This document shows positions 23,197 through 34,292 of a stretch of 64,000 nucleotides of DNA, piece after piece. This stretch comes from Vespa crabro (taxonomy: Eukaryota; Arthropoda; Insecta; Hymenoptera; Vespidae). Position numbers and translations under genes: made by a program. The stretch spans positions 8,286,162 to 8,350,161 of the forward strand of contig NC_060957.1 in the NCBI RefSeq assembly GCF_910589235.1, in the 5' to 3' direction. The notes beneath the pieces were generated by a model that did not search any database, was not told where the DNA came from, and worked only from the letters and a program-made list of their open reading frames with translations. Position 1 is the stretch's first letter, and the number at the start of each line of letters is the position of its first letter.

Positions 23197-24265
23197 GGAA
23201 AAGGACGCAATCGAGTTCATGAAATCGTCTCGGCGATTAGGCGAGTCAACGAGAGGGTAAGAGACAAGTGCCACTTGGGAAATCATCTTACATCGTTCTT
23301 CCTTTTGCGATCCTACAACTTATCTCGAGCGTTCTCAGGATTTCCTGCCACTAAAAAGAGGGCTTGCGCTTCGAGAGAAAGAGAAAGAGAGAAAGTGAAA
23401 GAGAAAGAGAGAAAGAGAGAGGTATATGAGAAGGAATGAAAGTGGTGAGAAACTAGTTTAGCTTCGAGGGCTACAACACGCTTCATTTCTTTTCTTTCGT
23501 CAAATAAATCTTTACTCTATTTCACTTTTGAGAATAGCTTTATCTTTAGCAAACTGTTAATCTTTTAAGAATCCTATTTATCAGATAATCGGGATTCATA
23601 AATATTTTTAATCATTATTTTAAATAAATTCAGGTAGAAGTAGTGTTACAATGATTAATACAAAAAAAAAAAAAACTGTCAGTATTTTAAATAGACTTTT
23701 GTCAGTATTTATAATAAATCCAAATGCAATTCTAATGCAATTCTAATGCAATTCAAATGCAATCCTGATATTTAATTGTTTATATTGATCAATTATCATT
23801 ATGTAATGATATTTTATTATAAATACTGAAAATTCATTCGACAAAATATTATATCGGTCATTAATAAAAAAATTACTTATACTGAACTGAATAAAGTAAA
23901 ATTATTAATCCTTTTAAATATCCTGCTAATACAATTAAGAAAAGTATTTGTTCGAGGTTTAATTTGTTTTTATCGTTTGTACAATTTATCAAATTAAATA
24001 TTCTGTAATTAGTATAGTTGTAATTATAGTTGTTAATTGTGACGGATTGATGCCGAAGTTAAGATTTATATCATGGATTATGTTTTCGTTCATTTTTCAG
24101 TAGAAAGTAATGTTTTATAACATGGTTAATAAATCTACATGTTTTAAAAGATTACATTCCGTTGCATGTAGACAGTAAAAAAAAAAAAAAAAGATTACTG
24201 GATCTGCTTGAATTTTGTTTAATCTATGTGTTTTTCAAAATGATTGACAATTTAATTCATTTTTT

Positions 24266-24267
<2 letters not shown>
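23197..24267. other. AT-rich spacer
   Basis: Apart from interrupted GA repeats at 23370-23420 and the 11-bp minisatellite below, nothing seen. Confidence 0.6.
23723..23766. repeat. 11-bp tandem repeat, four copies
   Basis: AATGCAATTCT and close variants repeat with exact 11-bp spacing. Each unit carries ATGCAAT, an octamer- or C/EBP-like word. Confidence 0.85.

Positions 24268-24300
<33 letters not shown>
24268..24300. repeat. (TA)n microsatellite
   Basis: Pure TA repeat next to poly-T ending TTTTAG. Confidence 0.95.
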
Positions 24301-24309
<9 letters not shown>

Positions 24310-24316
24310 CTTTTAG

Positions 24317-24842
24317 TTTTGAACAGAAAGAATTATGCAGTTATCCGAAAGATGACAAAAGGTTATCGATCAAAATGACGTATAAATATTTTACCGAATC
24401 AAATGTTTACATAAAAATATTAACCATTTTGATTTCATCCAAAAAAAAAAAAAAAAATAAAAGAAAAAAAGGAACAAATTTAAAAGTCGATTTAATAGTT
24501 AAACGATTAAGTATATATAATTCCAGTTCTCATACGAAATCAATGACAGACGTCACTTTAAATATTGATCTCTCTTGATCGATGAAACGAAATCTACTTT
24601 CAATCTACTTTTATCTACTGGCTTGATCTATGAAAAGAAATTCGAATCGAAAGGAATATCGATTAGATATAAATACGTTAACTCTCGATCGATTATTATT
24701 TAAAAATATTCCCCATTTTAGAATATTTTTTATCGACGATAAAAATCCCTTTGTATTTTGCGATAGAAACTTATTTAATCAGAACATGTCCCGTATAAAA
24801 GAATACGAACGAAATCGACGAAGAAAGAAACGAACAAAGTAG
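24317..24842 (+). other. Long plus frame broken by two TGA (unconfirmed)
   Basis: After poly-T and TTTTAG (acceptor-like, ends 24316) one frame stays open to TAG at 24842 except for TGA at 24576 and 24621. The two TGA lie in a 45-bp direct repeat (CTTGATCGATGAAACGAAAT and CTTGATCTATGAAAAGAAAT). The last part, from ATG 24630, is a 70-codon frame with mixed sequence (IPHFRIFFIDDKNPFVFCDR). A poly-A run is translated inside as Lys. No family recognised. Could be a decayed exon or chance. Confidence 0.17.
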
Positions 24843-24897
24843 TAAGGAATCGTTCTGATTAATGGCAATTTGGCGGCGAGTTTTCTATCGAGGAAAA
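24779..24897 (-). CDS. Acceptor-defined candidate terminal exon (unconfirmed)
   Basis: On the minus strand a very long pyrimidine tract ends CTTTCCTTAG just before 24897. The following sequence has one open frame, entering after two bases, to TGA at 24781-24779. It includes DRKLAAKLPLIRTIPYYFVR. The other frames stop early. It overlaps the plus-strand frame above, and both cannot easily be real. No family recognised. Confidence 0.17.
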
Positions 24898-25146
24898 CTA
24901 AGGAAAGAAAGAAAAAAGGAAGAAAAAAGAGCAAAAAAATAAAAAAAAAAAAGTAAAAAATAAATCAAAGAGGAAGTTGAAGGAAACGAAGAAGAAAAGA
25001 TCGATATGTGTTCTCGACTTAACATTCGAGAAAAGAAGACTCTCATGTAGAAAGAGAAGAGAACTATACTTCGAAGTTTCAACAGTCATCTGGTTGGAAT
25101 AGCTACGACAAATAAGTCGATCGGTTGCTCACGTATCGTGAATATG

Positions 25147-25190
25147 TCTCTCTCTCTCTCTCTCTCTCTTTTTCTTTCACGCAATCGAAT

Positions 25191-25266
<76 letters not shown>
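25147..25266. repeat. (CT)n and long (TA)n microsatellites
   Basis: CT repeat at 25147-25170, then about 34 TA units at 25199-25266, grading into TATG/TA mixtures to 25324. Confidence 0.95.
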
Positions 25267-25269
<3 letters not shown>

Positions 25270-25708
25270 TGTATGTATATATATTTATATGTGTATGTAT
25301 ATATGAACATGTATATATATATATAGAGAGAGATAGATGTAAAAGTTTTCTTGCATCGAACTTGCCACGTACATAAGTTACCATCGAGCGATCGTTTCGC
25401 ATTCACGAAGAACGCCAAGAAGTTTTCTTGGAGAACGATTCCGCCTCTCGAATCTCGAATCAACATTTTTATCCCCCCACAAAATTGCATCGAGATATAT
25501 TGTCTCTCTCTCTCTCTCTCTCTCTTATTCTTCTATCTTTCTCTCTTTTTTATCTCTTTCTCTCTCTCTTTCTCTTGGTCTATCTCTCTATCTCTCCTAC
25601 CTGTTCTTTTTTTCTTTTACTATACAAACTTCGATACTTTTCTGTCACTCCTTTCGACTCGCGCACGCCGCAGGGTGTCCATCAAATTTATCCTCAACCC
25701 ACATTTCT

Positions 25709-25745
<37 letters not shown>

Positions 25746-26405
25746 ATCTCTCTCTTTTCTCTTATTTTCTCTTAGTCTTTCACTCTTATTTTCATTTAAT
25801 CCTTAACTGGGATGAGCCGATTTTATCAAGTATAAATCACAGTGATATATGTAAGTATTATATACACGATTATTGGAGAGAACAATCTTGTGTAATGAGA
25901 TAAATGAAATAATTGTCTTTATTCGATTGAATAGTTATTAAGGGAACGCGAGAAGAAATTTTCAAAAACAAAATAGAAAAAAGAAAAGTAAATATAATAA
26001 ATCCGATGAGTGAGATTATAAATTGTGTTTACTTCGATAACACTCGAAATTCTAAATTTTAGATATTATCATTAAAAACCATTAAATTCACTGAGTTTGT
26101 TTGTACTTGATATTCTATAATTATATGAATCATACGATACACTGAAAGATATTATCACATTGTTCCCCCTATCTATTAAATAATGTACTTTATCAATACA
26201 TTTTTTTTTTAAATGAAATTTACGATTGTCACTTATCACGTCTACGAGTTGACTCTCTTAAATTTGATAACCGATTTAAAACAACAAATCTACGACGGCA
26301 AAACAAAGATAGACGATAATGGATAACACGATTCTATCAAAATTAATCATACTTTAAATACATATAATATTTATCTAAATTTCTTTTCCAATAAAAACAT
26401 TATTA

Positions 26406-26444
<39 letters not shown>

Positions 26445-26599
26445 TTATACATATACATTATAAAATAATTTTCGATTCGCTTTGATCAAATAAATATATG
26501 AAAGTATGATTTTATAGCGAGTTCGTTTAGAATGATCAGCATTTCAAGATCATTTTTATATACATATGTAAATACATAAGTTGATCGATCCCAAGATGG
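25267..26599. other. Spacer
   Basis: (CT)n tracts at 25502-25524 and 25709-25760. 25370-25480 is unique mixed sequence. An exon-like interval (TTTTCTCTTAG to GTAAGTATT, 25774-25850) has a single open frame but looks like pyrimidine-tract coincidence. (TA)n at 26410-26443. Confidence 0.5.
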
Positions 26600-26715
26600 A
26601 AATCCTACGATGAGGCATCAAAGGCAAAGTCAGCAGGAGTATACCAGTGCAATAAGAGAATTCGCTCATATGACGATGATCTGTCTAATCTCCTAACGTG
26701 GGAAGCAGTTACAAG
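26600..26715. other. Low-repeat island next to (GA)n
   Basis: About 115 bp of mixed unique sequence. The minus frame through it reads ILLLHWYTPADFAFDASS and stops at 26605. There is no clean acceptor except the adjacent (CT)n on that strand. Candidate conserved island of unknown role. Confidence 0.2.
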
Positions 26716-26726
26716 ATATATAGTTA

Positions 26727-26729
<3 letters not shown>

Positions 26730-26786
<57 letters not shown>
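26730..26786. repeat. (GA)n microsatellite
   Basis: Nearly pure GA repeat. Confidence 0.96.
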
Positions 26787-26789
<3 letters not shown>

Positions 26790-26943
26790 GAAGGGAGGGA
26801 GAGGGGGAGAAGGGAGAAGAGAGTCGAGTCTTAAGCACCACATAGCGACGTAAACACTCATTAGCTGACCGAGTCATGCGGAAAGTTCGCAAACCGCGCG
26901 CATCCAACGTTTCTCATTATCATAAATTATAATAATTCATTAG

Positions 26944-27030
26944 TCCGTACAATCACATCATTAAAATATCAAACGTGCCGTCTACTTTACTCTGCCTCGG
27001 ACTACATGTTCGATCTGAATTTTACAAAGA
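26944..27030 (+). CDS. Candidate 87-nt internal exon (unconfirmed)
   Basis: AATAATTCATTAG (weak acceptor) precedes 87 nt ending AAAGA, and GTAAGTG follows at 27031. One frame is open, with split codons on both sides (symmetric phase), including VPSTLLCLGLHVRSEFYK. A second frame stops early with TAA. The weak pyrimidine tract lowers confidence. Confidence 0.17.
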
Positions 27031-27061
27031 GTAAGTGAATAAAAAATCGAATGGATAAAAG

Positions 27062-27118
27062 GTCGAGAAAGGGGGAGAGAAAAAAAGAGAGAAAGAGAAA
27101 GAGAGAGAAAGACATAAC

Positions 27119-27158
<40 letters not shown>

Positions 27159-27185
27159 TAGATAGATAGAGAGAGAGAGAACGAG

Positions 27186-27246
<61 letters not shown>
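27062..27246. repeat. Compound (GA)n/(GATA)n microsatellite
   Basis: Nearly 185 bp of GA and GATA units with short interruptions, source of the Ser-Leu/Ile-Tyr frames on the minus strand. Confidence 0.95.
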
Positions 27247-27247
<1 letters not shown>

Positions 27248-27980
27248 TACCAAAAAAAGAAAGGAGAATAGAACGTAGCGAAAAATAAATCTCCGTAATT
27301 TTGGTAACGAGACTTAACCAGATCGTAAAAAAGGAACAAGGACGAAGAGAATGATTAAATGGACGATGTGTTCCTGTTACGTTGTATCCAATTAAAATAA
27401 CAATATATACTCAATCAAGCATTTTGCATATAAATTAAAGGGTAGAACAGATAAATACGTATGGTGGTGTGTATTATACGTTGCACGTGTTATCAGGCTT
27501 ATCATGGTGATACATTTCATTTTGATCGTGTTGTTACAGCGGCTTCTCATTCTTCGTGTTTTTTTTTTTTTTTTTTTTTATTAATTTTTATTTTTTTAAT
27601 ATTTTTATTTCTTTAATTCTTATTTTCATTTTGATCGTGTTGCAACGGTTTCTCGTTCTTTTCTTTTTTTATTTCGTTTCTTTTTTTCTTTTACTTCTTA
27701 TGTATGTTTTTTCATTTAATTTTTTGTTCCCTTCATTCTTTTTTTTCTTGCTTATTTATTTATTTATTTTTTTTTTCTTTTATTTTTTCTCTCATCCTTA
27801 TATTTGTATCATATATGTTATGAATGATGGTTTCGCAAAGGTGATTAAGAGTTGGTAATGGAATAGGCAGAGAAAGATTTTTGACGTTTCGGGGAGTACG
27901 ATCCAAAAGGAAGGTACAGAGGCGACAGGGATACTGGACAAAGTGAGAATCTTTTCAAATTGAAGTAGGAATATATAGAG

Positions 27981-28030
<50 letters not shown>

Positions 28031-28172
28031 GAACGTGTAAAAAAACATCGGTCGCTTGTATTTACTGCATCGGCTTGCCGGAGGGATTCGTTGTATGTGT
28101 GTCATTTCGTTCGAACGTTTTTCATCGTATTCCTACAGAAAGCTGGATTTTCGGCGAGAGAGACAGAGAGAT

Positions 28173-28221
<49 letters not shown>

Positions 28222-28418
28222 GAAGTGTGTGTGTGTACGTGTACATGCGTTACATATACATTTTATCGATTGATACGAGCCACGTGGTTATGCCAACTCA
28301 CACCATCGAGAAACGTATTAGAAGTTCTAGCTTGAATAACGCACGAGTGTTTTCAATGTAGCTTTTATGAATCTTTAAAAAGAATCTAATCTATCATTTT
28401 TTTCAAAAATGCAAGAGA

Positions 28419-28464
<46 letters not shown>

Positions 28465-28597
28465 AAAGAAATGAATAAATTTAGAGTTGCATCAACAATT
28501 ACACCATCGAGCTTTCGTTTATAATAATATTTATGTATTTTCTATTTTCAATAATTTTCTTTTCATTAAGAAATCATTTTATACTTTATTAAGCAAA
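27247..28597. other. Spacer with poly-T and (GA)n tracts
   Basis: Poly-T-rich 27559-27790. (GA)n at 27976-28028, 28155-28219 and 28413-28468. Between them, short CpG-rich unique pieces with GCCACGTGG at 28278. No gene called. Confidence 0.6.
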
Positions 28598-28621
28598 ATT
28601 ATTGATAGTACTATCAATAAT
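28598..28621. other. Perfect 24-bp palindrome
   Basis: ATTATTGATAGT joined directly to ACTATCAATAAT. Able to form a cruciform or to bind a symmetric dimer. Confidence 0.9.
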
Positions 28622-29269
28622 ATTCCGTCGAGATGATTTAAAAAAGCGATTATTCGTGAGTTAAAACTAATAGCGATTTTCAGAACTTATTGAGAGCATT
28701 CACACGATGAATAGTCTTGTAGATCTCTCGATCAATGAGCGTAACGGGTTAATGGACCGATTTTAATGGAATTTAATCAATTTCATTTCTCGCTCAAGTA
28801 AACGGTATACTATGGAATTTTGTAGAGAAAATAGGATGAGAGATAGATATATGTATGATGGAGATATAGGTGGAAGGATGGGGTAGGGAGGACTAATGGT
28901 CGTAAATAAATATTTATGATTAAATTTATTCGTTTGGTCTTCTTATTTCTTTGTTTTTTCTTCTTTTTCATTCTTTACAAATTATCACGCTCGTAGGACA
29001 TCATTAATACTAATGACATTTAAAGGACATCGTAGAATGTGATTTTTTTTATGCGTGGAGATATTATATAATTTAAATCGACAGAAGGGTATAATTTTTA
29101 ATTTTCCTTTATTCAATTATACATTTTTAATCAAAGAACGTTGTTTTATATTGAAATACACGGATGCAAAATTCCAATGATAAAATGTTAAATATAGAAG
29201 AGAGGAACCTTTTCACGAATCGTTCAAAACGGGTCACTATTTGAATAATGTATGTTCTCAAAATGGCAT
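28622..29269. other. AT-rich spacer
   Basis: Unique AT-rich sequence with a G-rich patch (GGAAGGATGGGGTAGGGAGG, 28871-28891). No feature recognised. Confidence 0.55.
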
Positions 29270-29575
29270 TGTTAATTATGTTTCTTACCGCCTTCTCTCT
29301 ATGTTTCGTGTGATACTAGCATCAACTTTAATAGAATGCAACGTTGTAAATAGAGGAATTCAATTAGGCGAGGAAATTGCATGATTGCATTCATCATCGA
29401 ATTTTCCCGAGGATAACTCGGAACTTTAATTAAATCTCTGTCGATGTAATTGATTATATAATAAAAGCCAGGATGCGTGAATATAATTGAACGTATCGAC
29501 TTTACGTAAAATATTATAAAAGGAACATGCAATTAACTCATTGACAGAAGCAACGGAATCGACGATCAAAGAGAT
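29270..29575. other. Low-repeat island, candidate regulatory element
   Basis: About 300 bp free of simple repeats with ATTGCATGATTGCATTCATC, CCCGAGGATAACTCGG and several TAATTA/TAATTG words. A 77-codon minus frame spans it but is not protein-like by eye. It directly precedes the 12-bp array below. Confidence 0.25.
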
Positions 29576-29588
29576 ATTTCCAATCACA

Positions 29589-29648
29589 TCGATGTAATCA
29601 TTGATGTAATCATTGATATAATCATCGATGTAATCATCAATGTAATTA
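29589..29648. repeat. 12-bp tandem array, five copies
   Basis: Five gapless units TCGATGTAATCA, TTGATGTAATCA, TTGATATAATCA, TCGATGTAATCA and TCAATGTAATTA. Each unit is near-palindromic TGATnTAATCA, resembling a paired homeodomain or Exd/TALE-type site. Confidence 0.9.
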
Positions 29649-30823
29649 TCACTTTGTGATTTGGTTTTTACTGTGCGTCCGTGGAAGCACTATATTTAAA
29701 TTAATTATTTCTAAAAAAAAAGAAAAAGAAAGGATAGGGAGAGAGAGAGAGAAAGACGAAGAAAGCAAGAAACAAAATATAGTAAAATTTCAAGGAAAAG
29801 ATAATTGTTAAAAGCAATGAGCATGATATTTGCTCTCTGAAATTTATCTTCTACAATTTTTTTCTTTTTTCTTTTTTTTTTTTTTTTCTTCTTGATTTGC
29901 ACGTTTGTAAAACTATTTTCAATTCATTCCATCGAAATTCAACTCTATGTTCGACATATCTTATTTCTGTTAAATGCAATACTTCAATTGATAGACATGG
30001 TATGGAGGACAATGTTGAAGAAAAAAAGAGAAAAGGAAAAGACTAAATTGGGAGAATTTTTTGAGAGAAGATGAGATACGTTATTGAGAGAAAGACGTAA
30101 CGTAGATGAAATCGGTGGTCGGATCGACGAGAGGATAAAGAGGGTTTGGTCGTTCGGGAAACAGGAGGAAACGGTAACGCTAGTCGATCTTCGAAAGCGA
30201 AAGAGAGAATTGGCCCATCGTTCTTCGCCAATTTATGCTTTGCTCGGCTGAAAAATGTTAGAGGTTCGGGAACGTAAAAAGCATTTCAATCTCGAATTGG
30301 ATGCATGGTCTGACGGGCTACGGATGACGGCCGTCCTGCTCTTCGATTTTAGTTCCCCTTTCTTTTTCCTTCAATGCTTTTCGTTACGTCATACCCATTT
30401 TACTTCATCTATGTAGAACGAAAAATCGTTTCGTTGAGAAATGTGAAAATAAAAATTGCAAGTTAATGGAAGTGGTGATCCAAAAGAAGATTATAATCAT
30501 TTAATTATATTTAATCGCATTCCTTAATCTTTCATTATCATTCAATTGTTATTCTTTAATTTATTTTTTAAACAATTTTAATCATTTATTTTTTCTCTTA
30601 TTTATTTATTTATTTTCTTTTTTTCAATAAAAGTTAGAAAATTTATATTTTATATTTTCTCGCATTTGAACTTTTCCCCTTATCAACACATTGAAAGAAT
30701 CTGTTTCTTCTTATAATAATTTTTTAACATATTACAAAAATATTATCTATTGAATATATGTAGGATAAAGTGGAAATCCCAATGGAAGTATTACATATCC
30801 GAGAATAAATGTGAATATAGACG
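29649..30823. other. Spacer
   Basis: Poly-A/T and a short GA tract to 29900. A CpG-richer unique stretch at 30090-30360 is open on the minus strand without recognisable content. Then AT-rich. Confidence 0.5.
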
Positions 30824-30841
30824 TACGTAGGTACCTACGTA
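30824..30841. other. Perfect 18-bp palindrome
   Basis: TACGTAGGT and ACCTACGTA are exact reverse complements, embedded in further ACGTACGT words. Shares TACGTAG half-sites with 14339-14355. Confidence 0.9.
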
Positions 30842-31084
30842 TGTACGTGAAAATCTCTGATTCGTTTTCGATGATCGTTCAACGCGGGTGTCCTCGATAT
30901 TTTTCGGCGTTAGATAACGTACACTTGGGAAATAGAGAACGATCCACCTTACGAAATTATGGTCTTTCTTGGGAAAATGGATATTTTACCGTATGAAATC
31001 CACTATGAAGTGCACGTTTATCTTTCTCCCTTTTAGTACGGTTTCTCCCTTCTACGAGATACATGTATCTCATATTTCTCTCTT

Positions 31085-31138
<54 letters not shown>

Positions 31139-31223
31139 TTTCTCCATTCATTTAGAAGAAGCATAAAGGGTAACCTTTCTTTCCCTCCTTCTCTTTCTCT
31201 GTCTATATAATATATAATATATA

Positions 31224-31289
<66 letters not shown>

Positions 31290-32819
31290 TATATATATTT
31301 CTGTGTTATGTTCATGATCTGTCTTATAATACAATCTACCATTTATTTTCTTCTTTATTTCTTTTCTTCTTTTATAATATTTATTCCTATCGTATTACTT
31401 TCTTTATTTAACATTCGTACATATCCCTATATCTGTATTCGGTATAATAAAATGTAAATATCTTATTATCATTTTATTGTAATTTTACAATCCTTTGTTG
31501 CCATTTTTTTTTACATTACGTATATATATATGTATGTATACTATAAGATATCTTGAAAGAAGAAAATCATGAAACGTAGAAATTGATTTTTTGACGATAT
31601 AGATAACAAACAATACAAAGGTGTATATATATATATATATAAAGAGTATGAAACAATAATAATAATAATAACAACGATAGGCAGAAACGTACATAAGTAA
31701 GTACGTATATACATATGTATTGTTCGATATCGCGAATATGCGTCCTCGAGAACGTTTATCGTGGTTATACACTACGTCCGAAGTCCGAATGTTCCTCGTA
31801 ATCCCCTTTTCGTGGTCTTAAAAGTCTCTACCACATCCGCTTATGGGTCGATCTCGTAGAAGTGCCTATTCACCGGCCAACGGGATTTCCTACTGGTAGA
31901 GTTAAACGTGATCGTTTAGATTCGAGCCATGAAATAATGCTGCTATGAGTATGATGACGATGATTATGGTAATGATGATAATGACGGCGATTATTTACGA
32001 TGATGGTACAATATGAAGTAAAAGTGATTTGTCTCTTTTTAATTTATTTTCTTTTTTTTTTCTCGTCACTTTTGTTACCTCTCTCTCTCTCTCTTTTCTT
32101 TTACTTTTTTTTTCGTTCTTTTTTTAAAGATAACAAATGTGTCAGAGAGAAAGAGAGAAAGAGAGAGAGTAAAAAAGAATATGACTATGATGATGATGAT
32201 GATGATGATTATGGTAATACGATATGCAGTAAAAGTATTTTGTTTCTTTTCACTATATTTTCTTTGCTATCTATTTATTTTTTTTTTCATGAAAAAATTT
32301 ATTATGACGACAATGATGATGATCATGATGATGATAATGATGATGATGATAATACTAGTACGACAGAAAATAAAAGTGATTTATTATCTCTTTTCAATTT
32401 ATTTCAATCGATTCTGTCGTTATTTATTTATTTTATTTTATTTTATTTCATTTCAATTTTTTTTTCTTTTTTTTTTTTTTTTACAAAAGAATATATCGAC
32501 CTTTTCAAATATTCTTTTTTCTAGACTTTTTCTAAGAAAGCTTTCCGTTCTTATTCTCTTTTTCTTTTCTTTTTCGAAGTTGTAAAGACCTTTAACTCGA
32601 ACTCGACTGAACTTACTACTCTTTTACTTTCCTTTGACTACTACATCATTTCGTTATTTTACTTCATCGACTCGTTCCGTTTATTCGATTTTATCTTATA
32701 GGTCGATAGGTCGATTTCAGTTTAACGATTAGATTTTGGATCCATGAAAATCATTAAATCGTTTCTTAGTTATTTCTTTTCGTATATTATTATTATTTTT
32801 TTTTGTTAACATTATTTTG

Positions 32820-32850
<31 letters not shown>

Positions 32851-33374
32851 TATTTTTGTTAGTTTTTAATTATAATTAATATTATGTTAACTTTATAAAG
32901 TTAAAATCTAATTCGATCTAATTTCTTTTTTCTTTTTTTATTTTATTTGTTTTCTAACCTTCACCAGGTATTCGTACCTTTCGTTTTTCTTATTCCTTTG
33001 ACAATTCCCGTCTTTAAATTTAATCTATATTAGAAAATCCTATGTGATTTAGTTTGCAATTAACGACTTTGATAACTCTCACGCTTTTTTTTTCCTAAGA
33101 TCCTCTTAATGTAATAGAATTTTAATCGGTTTATCACTTCAGAAATTTTACAGCTTTTGCGGTAGTCGATTAAAACGATAGGGATTAGAATGTAGGATTG
33201 GAATTTTAACGAGCAAAAAATTAAACTACAATACAATTGTGTCTCGTCGTTCTTTTTATTTTTTTATCTTTTTTTTTCTTTTTTTTTTTTTTTATATGTT
33301 AATATCTTGAAACGTTCTAAAATAAAAAAAAAAATATTCGTCTCGTTTAACTTCCGTAACATTTATTCTTGCAG
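30842..33374. other. Spacer with microsatellites
   Basis: (CT)n 31087-31136, (TA)n 31203-31287, (GAT)n 32186-32211 and 32306-32352 (source of an Asp/Met-rich 174-codon frame), (TA)n near 32820. A good acceptor-like string TTCTAACCTTCACCAG ends at 32968 but no exon follows that I can close. Otherwise poly-T-rich. Confidence 0.6.
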
Positions 33375-33550
33375 ATTTTGAAGACTCAATCGAAGTCGTA
33401 TATCAAAAGATCACCGAACATAAATTCCTACCTACGAAAGTAGACATGCATGTGTATATATATGTACGTATGTGTATATGTATGTATGTATGTACGTTGA
33501 TGTTAACGTTTGAAGAAATTCGCTTTCCGGTTGAACGAAGTTGGGTCTAA
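33375..33550 (+). CDS. Acceptor-defined candidate exon (unconfirmed)
   Basis: TTTAACTTCCGTAACATTTATTCTTGCAG ends at 33374, an excellent acceptor with branch-like words. Entering after two bases, one frame reads FEDSIEVVYQKITEHKFLPT and stays open to TAA at 33548, crossing a (GTAT)n patch. A second frame is open for 22 codons to TAG at 33441. No strong donor follows, so it would be a terminal exon or have a weak GTATGT donor. No family recognised. Confidence 0.22.
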
Positions 33551-34094
33551 CGATATTCGTCAAAGAGAAATGGGTTGGATATCTGTTCGAAGATTACACT
33601 GCTGGCTAACACGTGAATCGACTCAACGAACGATCGATTTCTTTGATTAAAGTTTTTACTCAAATACTTCGAATCTCTTTTTTTTTTTTTTAATTAAAAC
33701 ATTTTTGTTTAAATCTTTTTTCTATTCTTGATTAATTTTATTTTAAGAAAATAGTGTATTATTATATACGATGTTTTTAAAAAGAAAAAAATATAATAAA
33801 AAAACGAATTTTGTTCTCAGATTTGTAAAACGTCATGTAACTTTGAAGTTCATATTATATATACATATATACATATATATTTGCATTTTTGAAGTATGAT
33901 TATATTTTACTGCTAGAAAATTAATTGTTACCTCATATCCCAAGTTTATAATTTTTTTTTCTTTTTAATTTTTAAAAAATTGTTTTAAGTAATAAGTAAT
34001 ACTTAATGTGATTTAATTGTTATTAGTATGAGTTATATTATTTTTCTTTTTCTTTTTTTTTTTTTGTAAACGCGTAGCAATAAATTTTGTACCT

Positions 34095-34292
34095 TTGATT
34101 TATAGACGGTTATTAATGGCTTTTCATTTCTTTTTTTCTTTTTTTTTTCTATTTTACTTTACTTCTTTATCTACATACGGAATTCAAGATGAAAACAACG
34201 TGGTCGATCTCTCTCATTTCTGGACCAAGTTCAACGAAAGAGTCACAAAAGAGGATAAGAAACATCAACGACTTTTTAGTTTCTTGGCATAG
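34095..34292 (+). CDS. 65-codon ORF, possible small secreted peptide (unconfirmed)
   Basis: From ATG 34095 (or 34116) a hydrophobic Phe-rich start (residues 8-25, encoded by a T-rich tract) is followed by a polar, mixed part with QDENNVVDLSHFWTKFNERV and ends at TAG 34290. The layout resembles a signal peptide plus a 35-residue peptide, but the hydrophobic part may simply be a translated pyrimidine tract in front of an AG at 34188. If that AG is an acceptor, another frame (ATG 34189 to 34437) is open instead. No family recognised. Confidence 0.18.
   Translation: MIYRRLLMAFHFFFSFFFLFYFTSLSTYGIQDENNVVDLSHFWTKFNERVTKEDKKHQRLFSFLA

Noticed and set aside
24576..24623. In-frame TGA codons as possible recoding (selenocysteine) sites
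   Set aside because: Both lie in a duplicated 45-bp word, there is no family evidence for a selenoprotein, and Hymenoptera are thought to lack selenoproteins.
25351..25806. 151-codon ORF
   Set aside because: Mostly (CT)n and T-rich sequence. The unique first part overlaps other open frames and has no family resemblance.
25774..25850. 77-nt exon-like interval ending at GTAAGTATT
   Set aside because: Starts inside a CT/T-rich tract, two frames are closed, and the third begins as pyrimidine translation.
32000..32585. 174- and 148-codon overlapping ORFs
   Set aside because: Made of poly-T and (GAT)n, giving Phe, Asp and Met runs in two frames at once.
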